Part shown: positions 24,506 to 33,551 of the stretch, piece after piece
Position numbering within the stretch: the first letter of the stretch is position 1
Layout: every line of letters starts with the position of its first letter
Assembly: GCF_042408735.1 (NCBI RefSeq)
Contig: NZ_JBHOQV010000150.1
Location: 18,928-82,927, forward strand
Direction: 5' to 3'
DNA: 64,000 bases
Origin: Thermogemmatispora sp042408735
GTDB lineage: Bacteria > Chloroflexota > Ktedonobacteria > Ktedonobacterales > Ktedonobacteraceae
Notes under the pieces: generated by a model
Databases searched by the model: none
Told to the model about the DNA's origin: nothing
What the model saw: only the letters and a program-made list of their open reading frames with translations
Position numbers and translations under genes: made by a program

Positions 24506-26785
24506 ATGACAGAGCTAACAACAGAGATCTTTCCGCTCCGCAGCGAAGCCTTGCCTCCTCTGATTGGCTATACGCTGGAGCTGACAACTCACGATGACCC
24601 GGCGATGGTTGGCGGCAAGCTGGCCTATGAACTGCGCCGCCGCATCCCAGGTCACTGGTTCTGGAGCCGGGCCAGCCGGCGCCTGGTCAGCGATCAGAGC
24701 TACACGGAAGAGCAGTTGAAGCCGCACTGGCAGGCCCTCTGGTCGCTACCGAGCGGCGATTTCCGCGGGCTGCGCGCCATCCGGTCAGACAAGGGCTGGC
24801 AGGTTGGGCCAGGGGAACAGGCCGATTACGTAGCTTTCGGCCTCGCCGATGAACTGGCCGAAGAGCTACAAAGCGCCTTGCAGCCCTACCACGAAGAGTT
24901 GCCGCCGACGCTCCAGATCTGGCGCACCTTCCGCCTGCGCGGCTGGCTGGTCCAGGGAAAGCCAGCGATCTCCATCTCGGTTCACTCGCAGCCCGTCCTC
25001 AAGCAGGACCTGCGGTCGTTCTGTCAGACGCTCGCATGGCAGGGGCAGGAAGAGCTAGAGCAACGTCTCCGCGGGCTGCGGGTCAAGGCCAAAGACGGCG
25101 ACCTCTGCGGCCAGATTGTCCAAATAACGGGGCGCGTTGGCACGGAGCGCCAGCGTCTGCTGGCCCTGGCAACGCGCGAGTCCTCCAGGCGGCGCCTGCA
25201 GCAAGCAGGCGATGAAGAAGCGGTGGTTCTCGTGCAGACTGCCAGGAGCAAAGAGTACGAATATCCCCTGAGCGGGCTGCGCCTCATTGTGCAGCCTGGC
25301 GACTACGAGCGCCTGGGTCTGGACAGCAGCCAGGTTCACAGCCGTCTTCACCTCGCCCCATCCAGGAGGGCCGCAATGGTCAGCGCTCTGGCCCAACCAC
25401 TTCAGGAACGGGGTCTGATCCGCTCTTCGGCCTACAACAGCCGCACGGAGCCGACCCTCTTCCGGCGCAGTGTCGATCTGGACTTTCGCCCGCGGCTCCG
25501 TGTGGGTCGGCAGCGCATCATCGACGGCGACAAGGAAGTGCTCTCAGGCTTACAGCGTCATGGCTTCTACCGCCCAGCTCCCCCTCTCGCTCAGCAGAGA
25601 AAGCTGCGAGTCGGTCTGATCCTGACCGACAACCTCTCCCAGGAACGGCTGACGGCCTTCGCCCAAGAGCTGGGGCGTGCTTTCCAGAACTTCCAGGCTC
25701 CAGTGAAGTTTTTTCTCAAGCGACTCGCTCATAAGAGCAAGGAAGCCCTGGAAGAGGTCATCGAGACCCTGCAGCGGGAAAGGGCCGACGATGCGCTGCT
25801 CGCCCTCATGCCGGATCAAGAGGCGCAACCCCTGGCGCGAGAAGAGACCAGCCTGGCCTCGAGGCCACAGAGCTGGACTCTCTACCACCACTTCAAGGCC
25901 ATCACCATCGGTCGCGATCTCCCCAGCCAGGTCGTTCTCTTCTCTACTCTGAACGAGCTGCGCTTCGCCGCCTCCAACATCGCCCTCGGTCTGCTGAGCA
26001 AGATGGGCGGCGTGCCCTATGTGCTCGCCGAGCCGCTTCCCTATACGGATGTGATCGTCGGCATCGATATCGCTCGCCGCCGCAAGGTCTCGCTCCCTGG
26101 CAGCGTCAGCTTAACCGCCCAAACCAGAATTTTTCAAAACGATGGCCAGCTTCTCCAGTACCGCATAGCCGACACCGTCATCGACGGCGAGACCATACCA
26201 GCAGAGCTTCTGCAGCAACTCTTTCCCCAAGCCCTTTTCGCTGGCAAGCGTGTCCTCATCCAGCGCGACGGCCCCTACTGCGGTCGCGAGAAACAGGACC
26301 TGCAGGAGTGGGCGCAGCGCATTGGAGCGACGTTCCTGCTCGTCGAGGTCCTCAAGCAGGGGGCTCCGCGCCTCTACAACCAACAGTCCTCCTCAACCTG
26401 GACCTCTCCGCCGAGGGGCCGCGGACAGGAAGGGAGCAGACCGGCCAGCCTCCGATCGTCCGCGCCGGCTCCCCAGTATCTGGCAGGCATCACCTCGCCC
26501 CCCAAAGGCAGCACCTTGCTCCTGAACGACTACGAGGCCCTGCTCGTCTCGACCCTGCCGCCCTCGCCTGCCGTCACGCCGGAGCCTCTGCACATCCGCA
26601 GCGAACCGCCTTTTCCCATTGAGCAGGCCCTTCACTCGGTTCTGGCCCTAACGCTGCTGCACGCTGGCTCGCTGCGCCCCCCACGGCTGCCGGTCACCAT
26701 TCACTACAGCGACGAACTGGGCGGGCTGGCCCTCGTCGGCATTCGCCCCCCCAGGGCCGAAGGCACACTGCCTTTCTGGCTCTGA
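24506..26785 (+). CDS. Long prokaryotic Argonaute with complete catalytic tetrad
   Basis: 759 residues with the full N-L1-PAZ-L2-MID-PIWI layout: N about 15-110, PAZ-like about 165-270 (EYEYPLSGLRLIV), MID about 365-505 and PIWI about 510-759. The MID 5'-phosphate pocket residues look intact (Tyr460, Lys464, Gln475, Lys499). The PIWI tetrad reads Asp521 (VGID), Glu562 (DGET), Asp588 (QRDG) and Asp736 (HYSD), so nucleic-acid-guided cleavage is expected. Family knowledge: long-A pAgos use short 5'-phosphorylated guides to cut invading DNA or RNA. It appears to stand alone: the upstream gene is a membrane protein and the downstream convergent gene a WD40 protein. No strong ribosome site precedes the ATG. 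Confidence 0.93.
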   Translation: MTELTTEIFPLRSEALPPLIGYTLELTTHDDPAMVGGKLAYELRRRIPGHWFWSRASRRLVSDQSYTEEQLKPHWQALWSLPSGDFRGLRAIRSDKGWQVGPGEQADYVAFGLADELAEELQSALQPYHEELPPTLQIWRTFRLRGWLVQGKPAISISVHSQPVLKQDLRSFCQTLAWQGQEELEQRLRGLRVKAKDGDLCGQIVQITGRVGTERQRLLALATRESSRRRLQQAGDEEAVVLVQTARSKEYEYPLSGLRLIVQPGDYERLGLDSSQVHSRLHLAPSRRAAMVSALAQPLQERGLIRSSAYNSRTEPTLFRRSVDLDFRPRLRVGRQRIIDGDKEVLSGLQRHGFYRPAPPLAQQRKLRVGLILTDNLSQERLTAFAQELGRAFQNFQAPVKFFLKRLAHKSKEALEEVIETLQRERADDALLALMPDQEAQPLAREETSLASRPQSWTLYHHFKAITIGRDLPSQVVLFSTLNELRFAASNIALGLLSKMGGVPYVLAEPLPYTDVIVGIDIARRRKVSLPGSVSLTAQTRIFQNDGQLLQYRIADTVIDGETIPAELLQQLFPQALFAGKRVLIQRDGPYCGREKQDLQEWAQRIGATFLLVEVLKQGAPRLYNQQSSSTWTSPPRGRGQEGSRPASLRSSAPAPQYLAGITSPPKGSTLLLNDYEALLVSTLPPSPAVTPEPLHIRSEPPFPIEQALHSVLALTLLHAGSLRPPRLPVTIHYSDELGGLALVGIRPPRAEGTLPFWL

Positions 26786-26881
26786 AGATGGGCGCGGCGC
26801 GGGCGCGGACGCGGGCCTTCGCTCTCTCCCGCGCCTCTGGGCCAAGGCCCACCGACCACGGCGAAACAAGGAAGGAAGGGA

Positions 26882-28069
26882 TCAGCCAGGAGGCAGCCTT
26901 GGAGCCTCCCAAATCCGAATCGTCCCATCCTGGCCTGCTGAAGCGATCCTTCTGCCGTCAGGAGACCAGGCTACCGCCAGTACGCAGGAGCAGTGACCTC
27001 GATAGCTGCAGACCAGGCGCTGAGCTGCTACCTCCCAGACCTGCACCTCAGCGTCCTGCCCGGCGGCCAGCAGATAGCGGCTATCCGGCGACCAGGCCAG
27101 GCTGTGCGGATAGATCAACAGGCCTATCCCCGTGCGATCAACGAGGAAGCGTCCCTTCAGGACCAGGACCTGCACTCCGGTCCTTACTTCGCGCACCACG
27201 ACCTGCACCGGCAGCAAGCGACCGGGGTTGGCCACCAGATTGTTGCCAAGCATGTAGGCCAGGAAGCGCCCATCCGGCGACCAGGCGGCGGCAATGGCCT
27301 GGGCCTGCTCAGGGAAGGAGCGCCAGGGCTGCCCACTGGCAGCATCCCACACATCGAGAGCGTGCAGGCGTCCCGCCGAAGCGATCAGCCGGCCATCCGG
27401 TGACCAGGCCAGGCAGTAGGAGGGCTGGCCCCCCGGCGACGGGCTGGCCGGGTAGGTTGCCAGCACCTGGCCGCTGCTCGCTGCCCTGACCACCACCTGC
27501 TGATCACTGGCCAGGGCCACGCGGCTACCATCCGGCGACCAGGCAAAGACATGGAGCGAGGCACCCGCTAATCCCAGGGCCAGTCCGACAGAGCGAACGA
27601 CAGAGCCTGGGTCGGCAGCCTCCGTCCCAGCAGAATGGCCTGACAGCAGAGGAGGGCGCCAGTCGCCCAAGGAGCAGAGCCGTCCACAGCCAGAGGAGAA
27701 CCAGCGCAGGCCCGTCACCAGAGCGACACCATCCTGCTCGTCCGGGTACAGCAGCAGGGTCCTACGGGTGGCCAGATCGCAGATCCGCAGATCGGGAATG
27801 TAGCCCCACGTGCAGTAAGCCAGCCGCCGGCTGTCCGGCGACCAGGCTATATCAACCACCGTTTGCCCCGCAGGCGCGCGAAAGATCAGCGGATCGGCAG
27901 CCGTGGGTGTGGCAGAGGCCGCACTCGACCAGCGTATCCCCTGCTCCGGCTCCCCGCCAGCCGGCAGTCGCCGGTCTCCCTCGGGACCGGGGACCCCTTC
28001 CCATACCGTCAGGCCCACGAAAAGACCATGCCAGGCATTGAGCATCCCGTTTCTCTTTCTCTGAAGCAT
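26882..28069 (-). CDS. WD40 repeat protein
   Basis: 395 residues dominated by at least six WD40 blades, each marked by an AWSPD(G/S)R turn (DIAWSPDSRRLAY, VFAWSPDGSRVAL, CLAWSPDGRLIAS, AAAWSPDGRFLAY, SLAWSPDSRYLLA and AVAWSPDGRRIAS). It should form a beta-propeller protein-interaction scaffold. There is no kinase, NACHT or protease domain attached and no clear signal peptide; the first 35 residues include a possible short hydrophobic stretch. ATG 28069 follows GGGAGG by 11 bases; ATG 28093 is the alternative. It is convergent with the Argonaute gene, about 96 bases apart. Confidence 0.85.
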   Translation of the reverse strand: MLQRKRNGMLNAWHGLFVGLTVWEGVPGPEGDRRLPAGGEPEQGIRWSSAASATPTAADPLIFRAPAGQTVVDIAWSPDSRRLAYCTWGYIPDLRICDLATRRTLLLYPDEQDGVALVTGLRWFSSGCGRLCSLGDWRPPLLSGHSAGTEAADPGSVVRSVGLALGLAGASLHVFAWSPDGSRVALASDQQVVVRAASSGQVLATYPASPSPGGQPSYCLAWSPDGRLIASAGRLHALDVWDAASGQPWRSFPEQAQAIAAAWSPDGRFLAYMLGNNLVANPGRLLPVQVVVREVRTGVQVLVLKGRFLVDRTGIGLLIYPHSLAWSPDSRYLLAAGQDAEVQVWEVAAQRLVCSYRGHCSCVLAVAWSPDGRRIASAGQDGTIRIWEAPRLPPG

Positions 28070-28188
28070 CGCGATCTCTTCCTCCCGCAGCACAGACAGA
28101 GCATGAGGCCAAGGCTGACCGGCTTGGGCCGTCAGCCCAAACCAAGGCGGCGGGCAGGATCAGCCCCCGACCCGACAGTCGAAGGGTC

Positions 28189-28219
28189 AGAGAGAGAGAG
28201 AGAGAGCGCGCGCGCGCGC
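28189..28219. repeat. (AG)9 followed by (CG)6 simple repeat
   Basis: Nine AG units pass directly into six CG units. An alternating purine-pyrimidine CG tract next to a homopurine tract can adopt non-B (Z or triplex) structure. It lies upstream of the WD40 gene start. Confidence 0.85.
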
Positions 28220-28523
28220 CCTTCTCTTCTGGCACCAGGGAGCAGGGAGAGGGGCTTTCACCTTGCCGCCACCTGCCATCTTGCTGTTCAATGCAGTTGC
28301 TCACTCTTCGTTTCCGCAGACATCGTCTTCGAACGAGCCAGGCATAGCCTGGGGGCTGAGATCTTCCTTCAGCCTGCTCTGCAGCTTTTTCCTGACGCCA
28401 ACGATAGCAGCCAAGGGACCGCCGCTGCTAGCACGCAGCTCACACCTGCGCAGTGCTCAAGCTCACAACAAGCACACAGAGAGCAGCGGCGGCGCCGGAG
28501 GACGCGCAGCTTCAGCAGTTCTG

Positions 28524-28532
28524 TGCTATAAT
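28524..28532 (+). promoter_or_regulatory. Extended -10 promoter of the fchA-folD operon
   Basis: TG-N-TATAAT (TGCTATAAT) is a consensus extended -10. No good -35 is present at the usual distance, as is common for extended -10 promoters. It would start transcription about 65 bases before the fchA start. Confidence 0.55.
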
Positions 28533-28605
28533 GTCCCCCAAAACGCCAGTCCCTCTGGGATACCGAAGTTAGCCAACACAGACTGCTCTTTGCAAGGACA
28601 TGTAC

Positions 28606-29229
28606 ATGTATCTAGATCAATCCTTACGGGAGTATCTCAATGATCTCTCTTCCTCACAACCAACACCCGGGGGCGGCTCCGCTGCGGCGCTGAGTGGAGC
28701 GATGGGTGCAGCCCTTGCCAGCATGGTCACGCGGCTCACCATTGGCAAGAGCGGCTACGCTGATGTACAGGACGAGATAGAGGATATTCTGCAAAAGACA
28801 GAGGAGTTGCGCGAGCGCTTTCAGCAGCTCATGCAGGAAGACATCGACGCCTATGAGCGGCTCTCCATGAGCTTTCGTCTCCCAAAAGGGAGTGCTGAAG
28901 AGAACGAGGCTCGCAGCCGGGCCATTCAGGTGCGGCTTCACGAGGCGGCCCTGGTGCCGCTGGAGGTCGCCGAGCGGGCAGCGGAGCTGATGAGCTTCTG
29001 CGTGCGCCTGGCCCAGATCGGCAACAAGAATGTGCGCAGCGACATCGCCGCGGGAGCCGCACTGGTAGTGAGCGCGGCCCAGGGGGCGGCCTGGATGGTG
29101 CGCGTCAACCTGCGCTCCCTCAAGAACCAGCAACTGGTCGAGCAGCTGCAGGCGCGCCTCGAGGTGGCCCTGCAGCGGGTAGAAGCAGGCCATACAGACG
29201 TAGTGAGGCTAGTGGGAGGGGCACTGTGA
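28606..29229 (+). CDS. fchA: Cyclodeaminase/cyclohydrolase family protein (FchA-like)
   Basis: 207-residue helical protein of the formiminotetrahydrofolate cyclodeaminase / methenyltetrahydrofolate cyclohydrolase family. Signatures are PTPGGGSAAALSGAMGAALASMVTRLTIG near the N-terminus, the MQEDIDAYERL helix and the NKNVRSDIAAGAAL segment. It hydrolyses 5,10-methenyl-THF to 10-formyl-THF (FchA) or deaminates formimino-THF. The folD neighbour, overlapping by four bases, and the absence of histidine-degradation genes favour FchA. AAGGA seven bases before ATG 28606 decides the start over ATG 28600. Confidence 0.9.
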   Translation: MYLDQSLREYLNDLSSSQPTPGGGSAAALSGAMGAALASMVTRLTIGKSGYADVQDEIEDILQKTEELRERFQQLMQEDIDAYERLSMSFRLPKGSAEENEARSRAIQVRLHEAALVPLEVAERAAELMSFCVRLAQIGNKNVRSDIAAGAALVVSAAQGAAWMVRVNLRSLKNQQLVEQLQARLEVALQRVEAGHTDVVRLVGGAL

Positions 29230-30116
29230 GCGCAACGATTCTTGACGGGCGGGCCCTCAGTGCCGAGATCCGCGGCGAGCTGCGGAGCGAGGTCGCCCGT
29301 TTCCGCGAACGGCAGGGCTATCCGCCTGGCCTGGTGATCGTGCGAGTGGGCGGCGACGCCGCTTCTGGGGTCTATACCCGGGCGATCCTGCGCCTGGCCG
29401 GCGAGATCGGCGTACAGGCCCGCTTAGAGGAACTACCCGCCTTGACGAGCGCCGATGAGCTGCACGCCCTGCTGCTGCAGTTGAATACCGACCAGCAGAC
29501 CCACGGCATCCTTGTGCAGATGCCTTTACCAGCTCACCTCTCGCAGAAGATGGTAGCCGATACAGTGGCCCCGGCCAAAGATATCGACGGTATCAGCCCG
29601 GGCAGCGCCGGCAACCTCTTCCTGGGTCTGCCCAGCTTCCTGCCGTCGACCGCAGCCGCCGTGATGGAGATCCTGGACCGCAGCCGGATCGCCCTGGCGG
29701 GCAAGCGGGTGGTAGTACTGGGGCGCAGCAACGTAGTGGGCAAGCCCCTGGCTTTGATGCTCTTGCAGCGCCACGCCACGGTGAGCGTCTGCCATTCGCG
29801 CACCCGCGACCTGACGACCTTGACCCGCCAGGCCGATGTTCTGATCGCCGCCGTCGGGCGTCCACGTCTGGTCACCGCCGAGATGGTGCGCCCGGGAGCA
29901 GTGGTCATCGATGTGGGGATCAACGCTCTGCCGGAAGGGGGCATCGTGGGCGATGTGGACTTTGAGGCGGTGCGCGAGGTGGCGTCGGCACTTACGCCCA
30001 CGCCGGGCGGCGTCGGCCCTCTCACCAATGTGATGCTGCTCAAGCAGTGCGTCCGCGCCGCCTGGCTGGCAAGTGGACTGTCGGAGGAGTCGCTCGGCCT
30101 TTCTTCGCTCTCCTAG
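29226..30116 (+). CDS. folD: FolD-type methylenetetrahydrofolate dehydrogenase, probably without cyclohydrolase activity
   Basis: 296-residue FolD fold with the Rossmann motif VVVLGRSNVVGKPLALMLL and the PGGVGPLTNVML tail. Tyr50 of the active site, the Gln in LVQMPLP and the Asp in KDIDG are conserved. The essential lysine of YxxxK, required in E. coli FolD (Lys56) for cyclohydrolase chemistry, is Ile54 here (YTRAI). So this protein probably keeps NAD(P)-dependent oxidation of methylene-THF and leaves methenyl-THF hydrolysis to the adjacent FchA. It starts with GTG overlapping the fchA stop (GTGA), a sign of coupled translation. Confidence 0.9.
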   Translation: MSATILDGRALSAEIRGELRSEVARFRERQGYPPGLVIVRVGGDAASGVYTRAILRLAGEIGVQARLEELPALTSADELHALLLQLNTDQQTHGILVQMPLPAHLSQKMVADTVAPAKDIDGISPGSAGNLFLGLPSFLPSTAAAVMEILDRSRIALAGKRVVVLGRSNVVGKPLALMLLQRHATVSVCHSRTRDLTTLTRQADVLIAAVGRPRLVTAEMVRPGAVVIDVGINALPEGGIVGDVDFEAVREVASALTPTPGGVGPLTNVMLLKQCVRAAWLASGLSEESLGLSSLS

Positions 30117-30180
30117 CCTGGGCTTGGCCGCTGCGCCTCTTCAGCAAGCCTGACTGCCATTTCGGGGCCAGGGGGAAGCA

Positions 30181-30200
30181 GCAGAGCAGAGCAGAGCAGA
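30181..30200. repeat. (GCAGA)4 simple repeat
   Basis: Four direct copies of GCAGA in the gap between folD and the convergent globin gene. No function is evident. Confidence 0.8.
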
Positions 30201-30298
30201 GCCGGCGAGCCAGTCCATGAGCTGCCGCCATGGGGGAGGGAGGGGCACCCGCACCCAGGAGGGCAAAGACACGGTGGGGAGCCCCTCCACGCAACGTG

Positions 30299-30700
30299 CT
30301 ATGGTTCACCAGCAGCAATCATCTGGGAGCTGATGACTTCAAACGCCTGGGCCCAGGCATCGTGCATGGCCGGAGAGAAGCGCGGCCCGAGAAAGTCGCC
30401 AAAGGTGGCAAGCAGGGCCTGGCCAACCAGAGGATAGTGCTCCGGCTGCACGCCATAGCGATAGTGGCGCTCCCCTAGCCTGCGCAACACCGGCTCCAGG
30501 TTCTCACCACGCTCAACACCGGCCACCACAGCGGCCAGGGTGGCCATGAGGGCGCTCTCCTGGCGCCGCATATCGGTCCCGGCAAAGAGGAGGCGCGTTT
30601 GCGGGTAGGCCGCAAACAGACGCTCATAGAAGCGGCGCGCGAAGGCTTCTTTTTGCGGGGCAATTAGCCCAAAGCTTTCTTTGAGCAAGGGCGCGTTCAT
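30299..30700 (-). CDS. Single-domain globin
   Basis: 133 residues forming one globin domain close to the N-terminal part of flavohemoglobins and Vitreoscilla hemoglobin. The proximal histidine is His79 in LGERHYRYGV, followed by the family motif QPEHYPLVGQALLATF. Distal residues lie around FYERLFAAYP. There is no reductase domain, so it depends on a separate reductase. Likely roles are oxygen binding or nitric oxide detoxification. It stands alone, convergent with folD. Confidence 0.88.
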   Translation of the reverse strand: MNAPLLKESFGLIAPQKEAFARRFYERLFAAYPQTRLLFAGTDMRRQESALMATLAAVVAGVERGENLEPVLRRLGERHYRYGVQPEHYPLVGQALLATFGDFLGPRFSPAMHDAWAQAFEVISSQMIAAGEP

Positions 30701-31257
30701 GTCGGTCGCCTCTCTCCCTTTCTTCCTCTTATCCTTATTTCTATGCTTCTTTCACATTCGCGCCACCAGGTCCAGAACCTGGTCCTGATCCGGACAGGCT
30801 ACCCCCTCTTCAACAGCCGTATCTGGCTCAGCTCAGCCTCGGCTCGAGTTCCGCACGCCGACCTCCCCAATGCCTGACAGGCGGGAGCTGGCCACCGACA
30901 GCCTGGTTGAAGCGAGGCTCCCCATCCTTTAGCTGGTCGCTGGCCGCCGCTCGCCCGGCACCCTTGCTGATCTGGCTCGCTCGTCCGCTGCCCCGCGCCA
31001 GCCGTGAGTCAGACTGACCGGTAGTTGTTCATTACGCCCAATCTCTTTGTCTGCTTATACAGTAACACTTTCTATTTCCCTTGTTAATGAGTAGAATGAA
31101 TGATTTTACTTTCTGATATTTATACATTGTGCACAATACGGCGGCCTCCAGAGGCCCGACCGCTCCTGTTGATCCGCCTTGATACCTGCCTGGTCTGGCC
31201 TCTATATAGACCAATGTCTATACGAAGAGCGATCGCCGCGCCGGATGAGAAGGTGCC
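30701..31257. other. Intergenic region with AT-rich patch
   Basis: No gene seen. It contains a 7-bp stem ACCAGGT-N5-ACCTGGT (30765-30783) and an AT-rich patch at 31030-31140 with the 12-bp palindrome ATTGTGCACAAT (31126-31137), a possible regulator site. Confidence 0.4.
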
Positions 31258-31312
31258 TTGCTTTGGCGGCACAGCTCAGCTATACTGGTAGGTAGCAGGA
31301 GCTTGCTCCTGC
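31258..31312 (+). promoter_or_regulatory. Promoter and 5' hairpin for the 31414 gene
   Basis: TTGCTT (31258-31263) and TATACT (31281-31286) are 17 bases apart, the same boxes as at hxlR. The stem GCAGGAGC-TT-GCTCCTGC (31295-31312) would be at the very 5' end of the transcript and may stabilise it. Confidence 0.6.
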
Positions 31313-31413
31313 GCCTCCAGTTGGAGCGGGGCAGTGGCTCTGTGCCCGCCCGCCTCGTCTCACTCATCTTTGTCCAGCAAGCCCGAGTGCCTCAACACAG
31401 GAGATCCCCTACA

Positions 31414-33474
31414 ATGGTTCGCCCTCTTCCCAGCGCCCTGAGCACCGCCCTCAACAGCCTGACTCGCCGCCCGGCCCTGGCGCTCAGTGTTGCCGACCGC
31501 GTCCTCCACTATGCCCCGTATCAGACTCCCGGCACGCCCGATAGCTGGCATGATGCCTGTCTTGCCAGCGATGGCAGCATCGTGCGCGTGCGCCTGGCCC
31601 GAGCCAGCTCCTTTCTCAATGGGACCTTCCAGGTTCAGCGCATCAGCGATCCTACCCAGGCCAGCCAGTGGGCTGGCGGCGCCTGGGTGACGCTGCCAGG
31701 GGCCGCCGCTGTCATGAATCAGGATGGCGGATGCGCCATCGCCAACTGTCAGGGACAGCTACGTGCCTTCGCTCAGCGCGGTAGCGGCGGCAATCAGCTC
31801 TGGGTCTGGACCTCGACCGACAACGGCCTGAGCTGGAGCGGCCCGATGACGGTCCTTTCTCCGCCAGGCAATGCCCTGATCAAAGGGGTGGCTTGCGCTG
31901 CCACCAACGATGTCTTTTTCCTCTACGACGTTGCCGGCGGCGAAGCTATCGGCTGCTCGTTCTTCAACGGCACAAGCTGGTCGGCTTTGCAGAGCTGGTC
32001 GCTTCCTCCTTTGGGGGCCAGCGGTGGCCTGGCCGCCGCCTGGGCTGGCAACCGCTATAGGCTGATTTACTCAGACAACTACTCTCTGAGCAGCTGCACC
32101 TTCGATGCCGCCAGCGGACAGTGGAGCGCAGGGCAAGCCATCGCTCCGGCCACCACTACGGCCATCATGCGCCTGGCTCCGCGCCTCTCCTTCGCGGACG
32201 GCCTCTATACACTCAGCTGCGTCGAGGCTGACAGCGGCAGCCTGACCGGCTCGGTCTACAGCTACCCGCGCCTGCGCCAGTCGGCAGACCTGGTCCACTG
32301 GTCAAACGGGACCATCCTGCACATGCTGCCCTGCAGCTACGGGGCTGTCGTACTGGCGGTGACCAGTCCTGCCAGTGGGAACGCTGGTCCCCGCTCCTAC
32401 GTCCTGACCATGCCAGCGATCGCCAGCGCGCCGCTTTTCCAGAGCAGCAATCCCCAGCAGTCCCTTGATCTCTCGGCCTCTGTGCTGGCCTACCGGCGAC
32501 TGGAGCGTCCGGGTCGTCCGGCCCGCTTAGAGGTGCTGCTTGACAACAGCGGCGGTAGCTACAATGCCCTGGTTAGCAGCGCTGGTACCTATCGGCCGCT
32601 GGGCCTCGGTGCGACCCTGACCCTGAGCGAAGGGTACTACGCCGGCATACCTCCCACTCCAGCACTCCTCAAGACAGGCACCTATGTGCTGAGCCAGCTC
32701 CACTTTCTGCGCTCTCCCCAGGAAAATCGCCTGCTGCTGGTCGCCAACGACCGCACGCGCCTGCTTGATCTGCTCGCCCGCTACCAGAACAGTTACAGTG
32801 GCCAGACCCTGGCCTTTCTCATCAGCGAGGTTTGTGCCCGCGCTGGTCTCTTCAGCGTTGCTCTGCCCACAACCCCCCAGATGAGCCAGACCATCCCAGC
32901 CTTTGTCATCCAGGCCGGCCAGCCCTACCGCGCGGCCCTCGATGAGCTGTGCAATACCTACGGACTGGTCTACTTCCTCGATCAAGATGAGGTCCTGTGC
33001 TTCCGCGAGCTGAACAGCAGTGAGGGGCCAGCCTGGTCCTACCGGCCCGAGATCGAGCTGTTCAGCCTCGGCAGCAGCGACGAACGGGCCAACCATATCA
33101 TTGTTAGCGGCAAGCCGCCGGCCGGCGGTCCCCCCCAGGCTTTGACGACCGCTGAGAGCTACGATGACCTCCACCTGCAGCAGGTAGGCTGCGAGCGCCT
33201 GTACTATCACATCGATCACAAGCTCACAACCACGAGTCAGTGCGCGCAGAAGGCGGCCTTTCTGCTGGCCCAGGAACAGCGTGCCGCCAGCCGACACCGC
33301 GCTGTCGTGCCGCTCAATCCAGCACTGCAGCTTTTCGACACCCTGGCTCTGACGGACAGCCTGGCTCCTACTGGTAGCGGCCAAAGCCTGATTTGCCGCA
33401 TCAGCGGCCTGCAGGCCCACTATGAGGCCCAACAGGGCCGCGCCGAGATGCAGTTGGAGCTAGAAGGTCCGTAG
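31414..33474 (+). CDS. Large protein with beta-propeller half and phage-tail-hub-like half
   Basis: 686 residues; the assignment is structural guesswork. Residues 20-340 have repeated Trp/Gly-rich strands (LWVWTSTDNGLSWSG, then FFNGTSWSALQSWS) resembling sialidase or fucose-lectin propellers. Residues 360-686 resemble a tail/baseplate hub protein: a region on distance from a reference axis (LDNSGGSYNAL), then QPYRAALDELCNTYGLVYFLDQDEVLCF and a closing domain ending LQLFDTLALTD. Such hubs occur in phage tails and contractile injection systems, but no sheath, tube or tape-measure gene is nearby. AGGAG ten bases before ATG 31414 sets the start; the frame upstream is non-coding. There is no signal peptide. 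Confidence 0.65.
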   Translation: MVRPLPSALSTALNSLTRRPALALSVADRVLHYAPYQTPGTPDSWHDACLASDGSIVRVRLARASSFLNGTFQVQRISDPTQASQWAGGAWVTLPGAAAVMNQDGGCAIANCQGQLRAFAQRGSGGNQLWVWTSTDNGLSWSGPMTVLSPPGNALIKGVACAATNDVFFLYDVAGGEAIGCSFFNGTSWSALQSWSLPPLGASGGLAAAWAGNRYRLIYSDNYSLSSCTFDAASGQWSAGQAIAPATTTAIMRLAPRLSFADGLYTLSCVEADSGSLTGSVYSYPRLRQSADLVHWSNGTILHMLPCSYGAVVLAVTSPASGNAGPRSYVLTMPAIASAPLFQSSNPQQSLDLSASVLAYRRLERPGRPARLEVLLDNSGGSYNALVSSAGTYRPLGLGATLTLSEGYYAGIPPTPALLKTGTYVLSQLHFLRSPQENRLLLVANDRTRLLDLLARYQNSYSGQTLAFLISEVCARAGLFSVALPTTPQMSQTIPAFVIQAGQPYRAALDELCNTYGLVYFLDQDEVLCFRELNSSEGPAWSYRPEIELFSLGSSDERANHIIVSGKPPAGGPPQALTTAESYDDLHLQQVGCERLYYHIDHKLTTTSQCAQKAAFLLAQEQRAASRHRAVVPLNPALQLFDTLALTDSLAPTGSGQSLICRISGLQAHYEAQQGRAEMQLELEGP

Positions 33475-33551
33475 GCGACCAGGCTGGCGCTGGCGTGGAG
33501 AGGAGAGAAGGGCAGCATGGAGAGCGCGACCCTGCGCCCTGCCCGCCCCGG

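Larger units (their letters stand above)
28070..28599. other. Intergenic region between the WD40 and fchA genes
   Basis: No gene seen. It contains a small hairpin TTGGGC-N5-GCCCAA (28124-28140), the AG/CG simple tract described separately, and the fchA promoter near its right end. Confidence 0.45.

Noticed and set aside
24506..26785. Catalytically inactive Argonaute
   Set aside because: All four expected PIWI acidic residues and the MID phosphate-binding set can be placed in the sequence.
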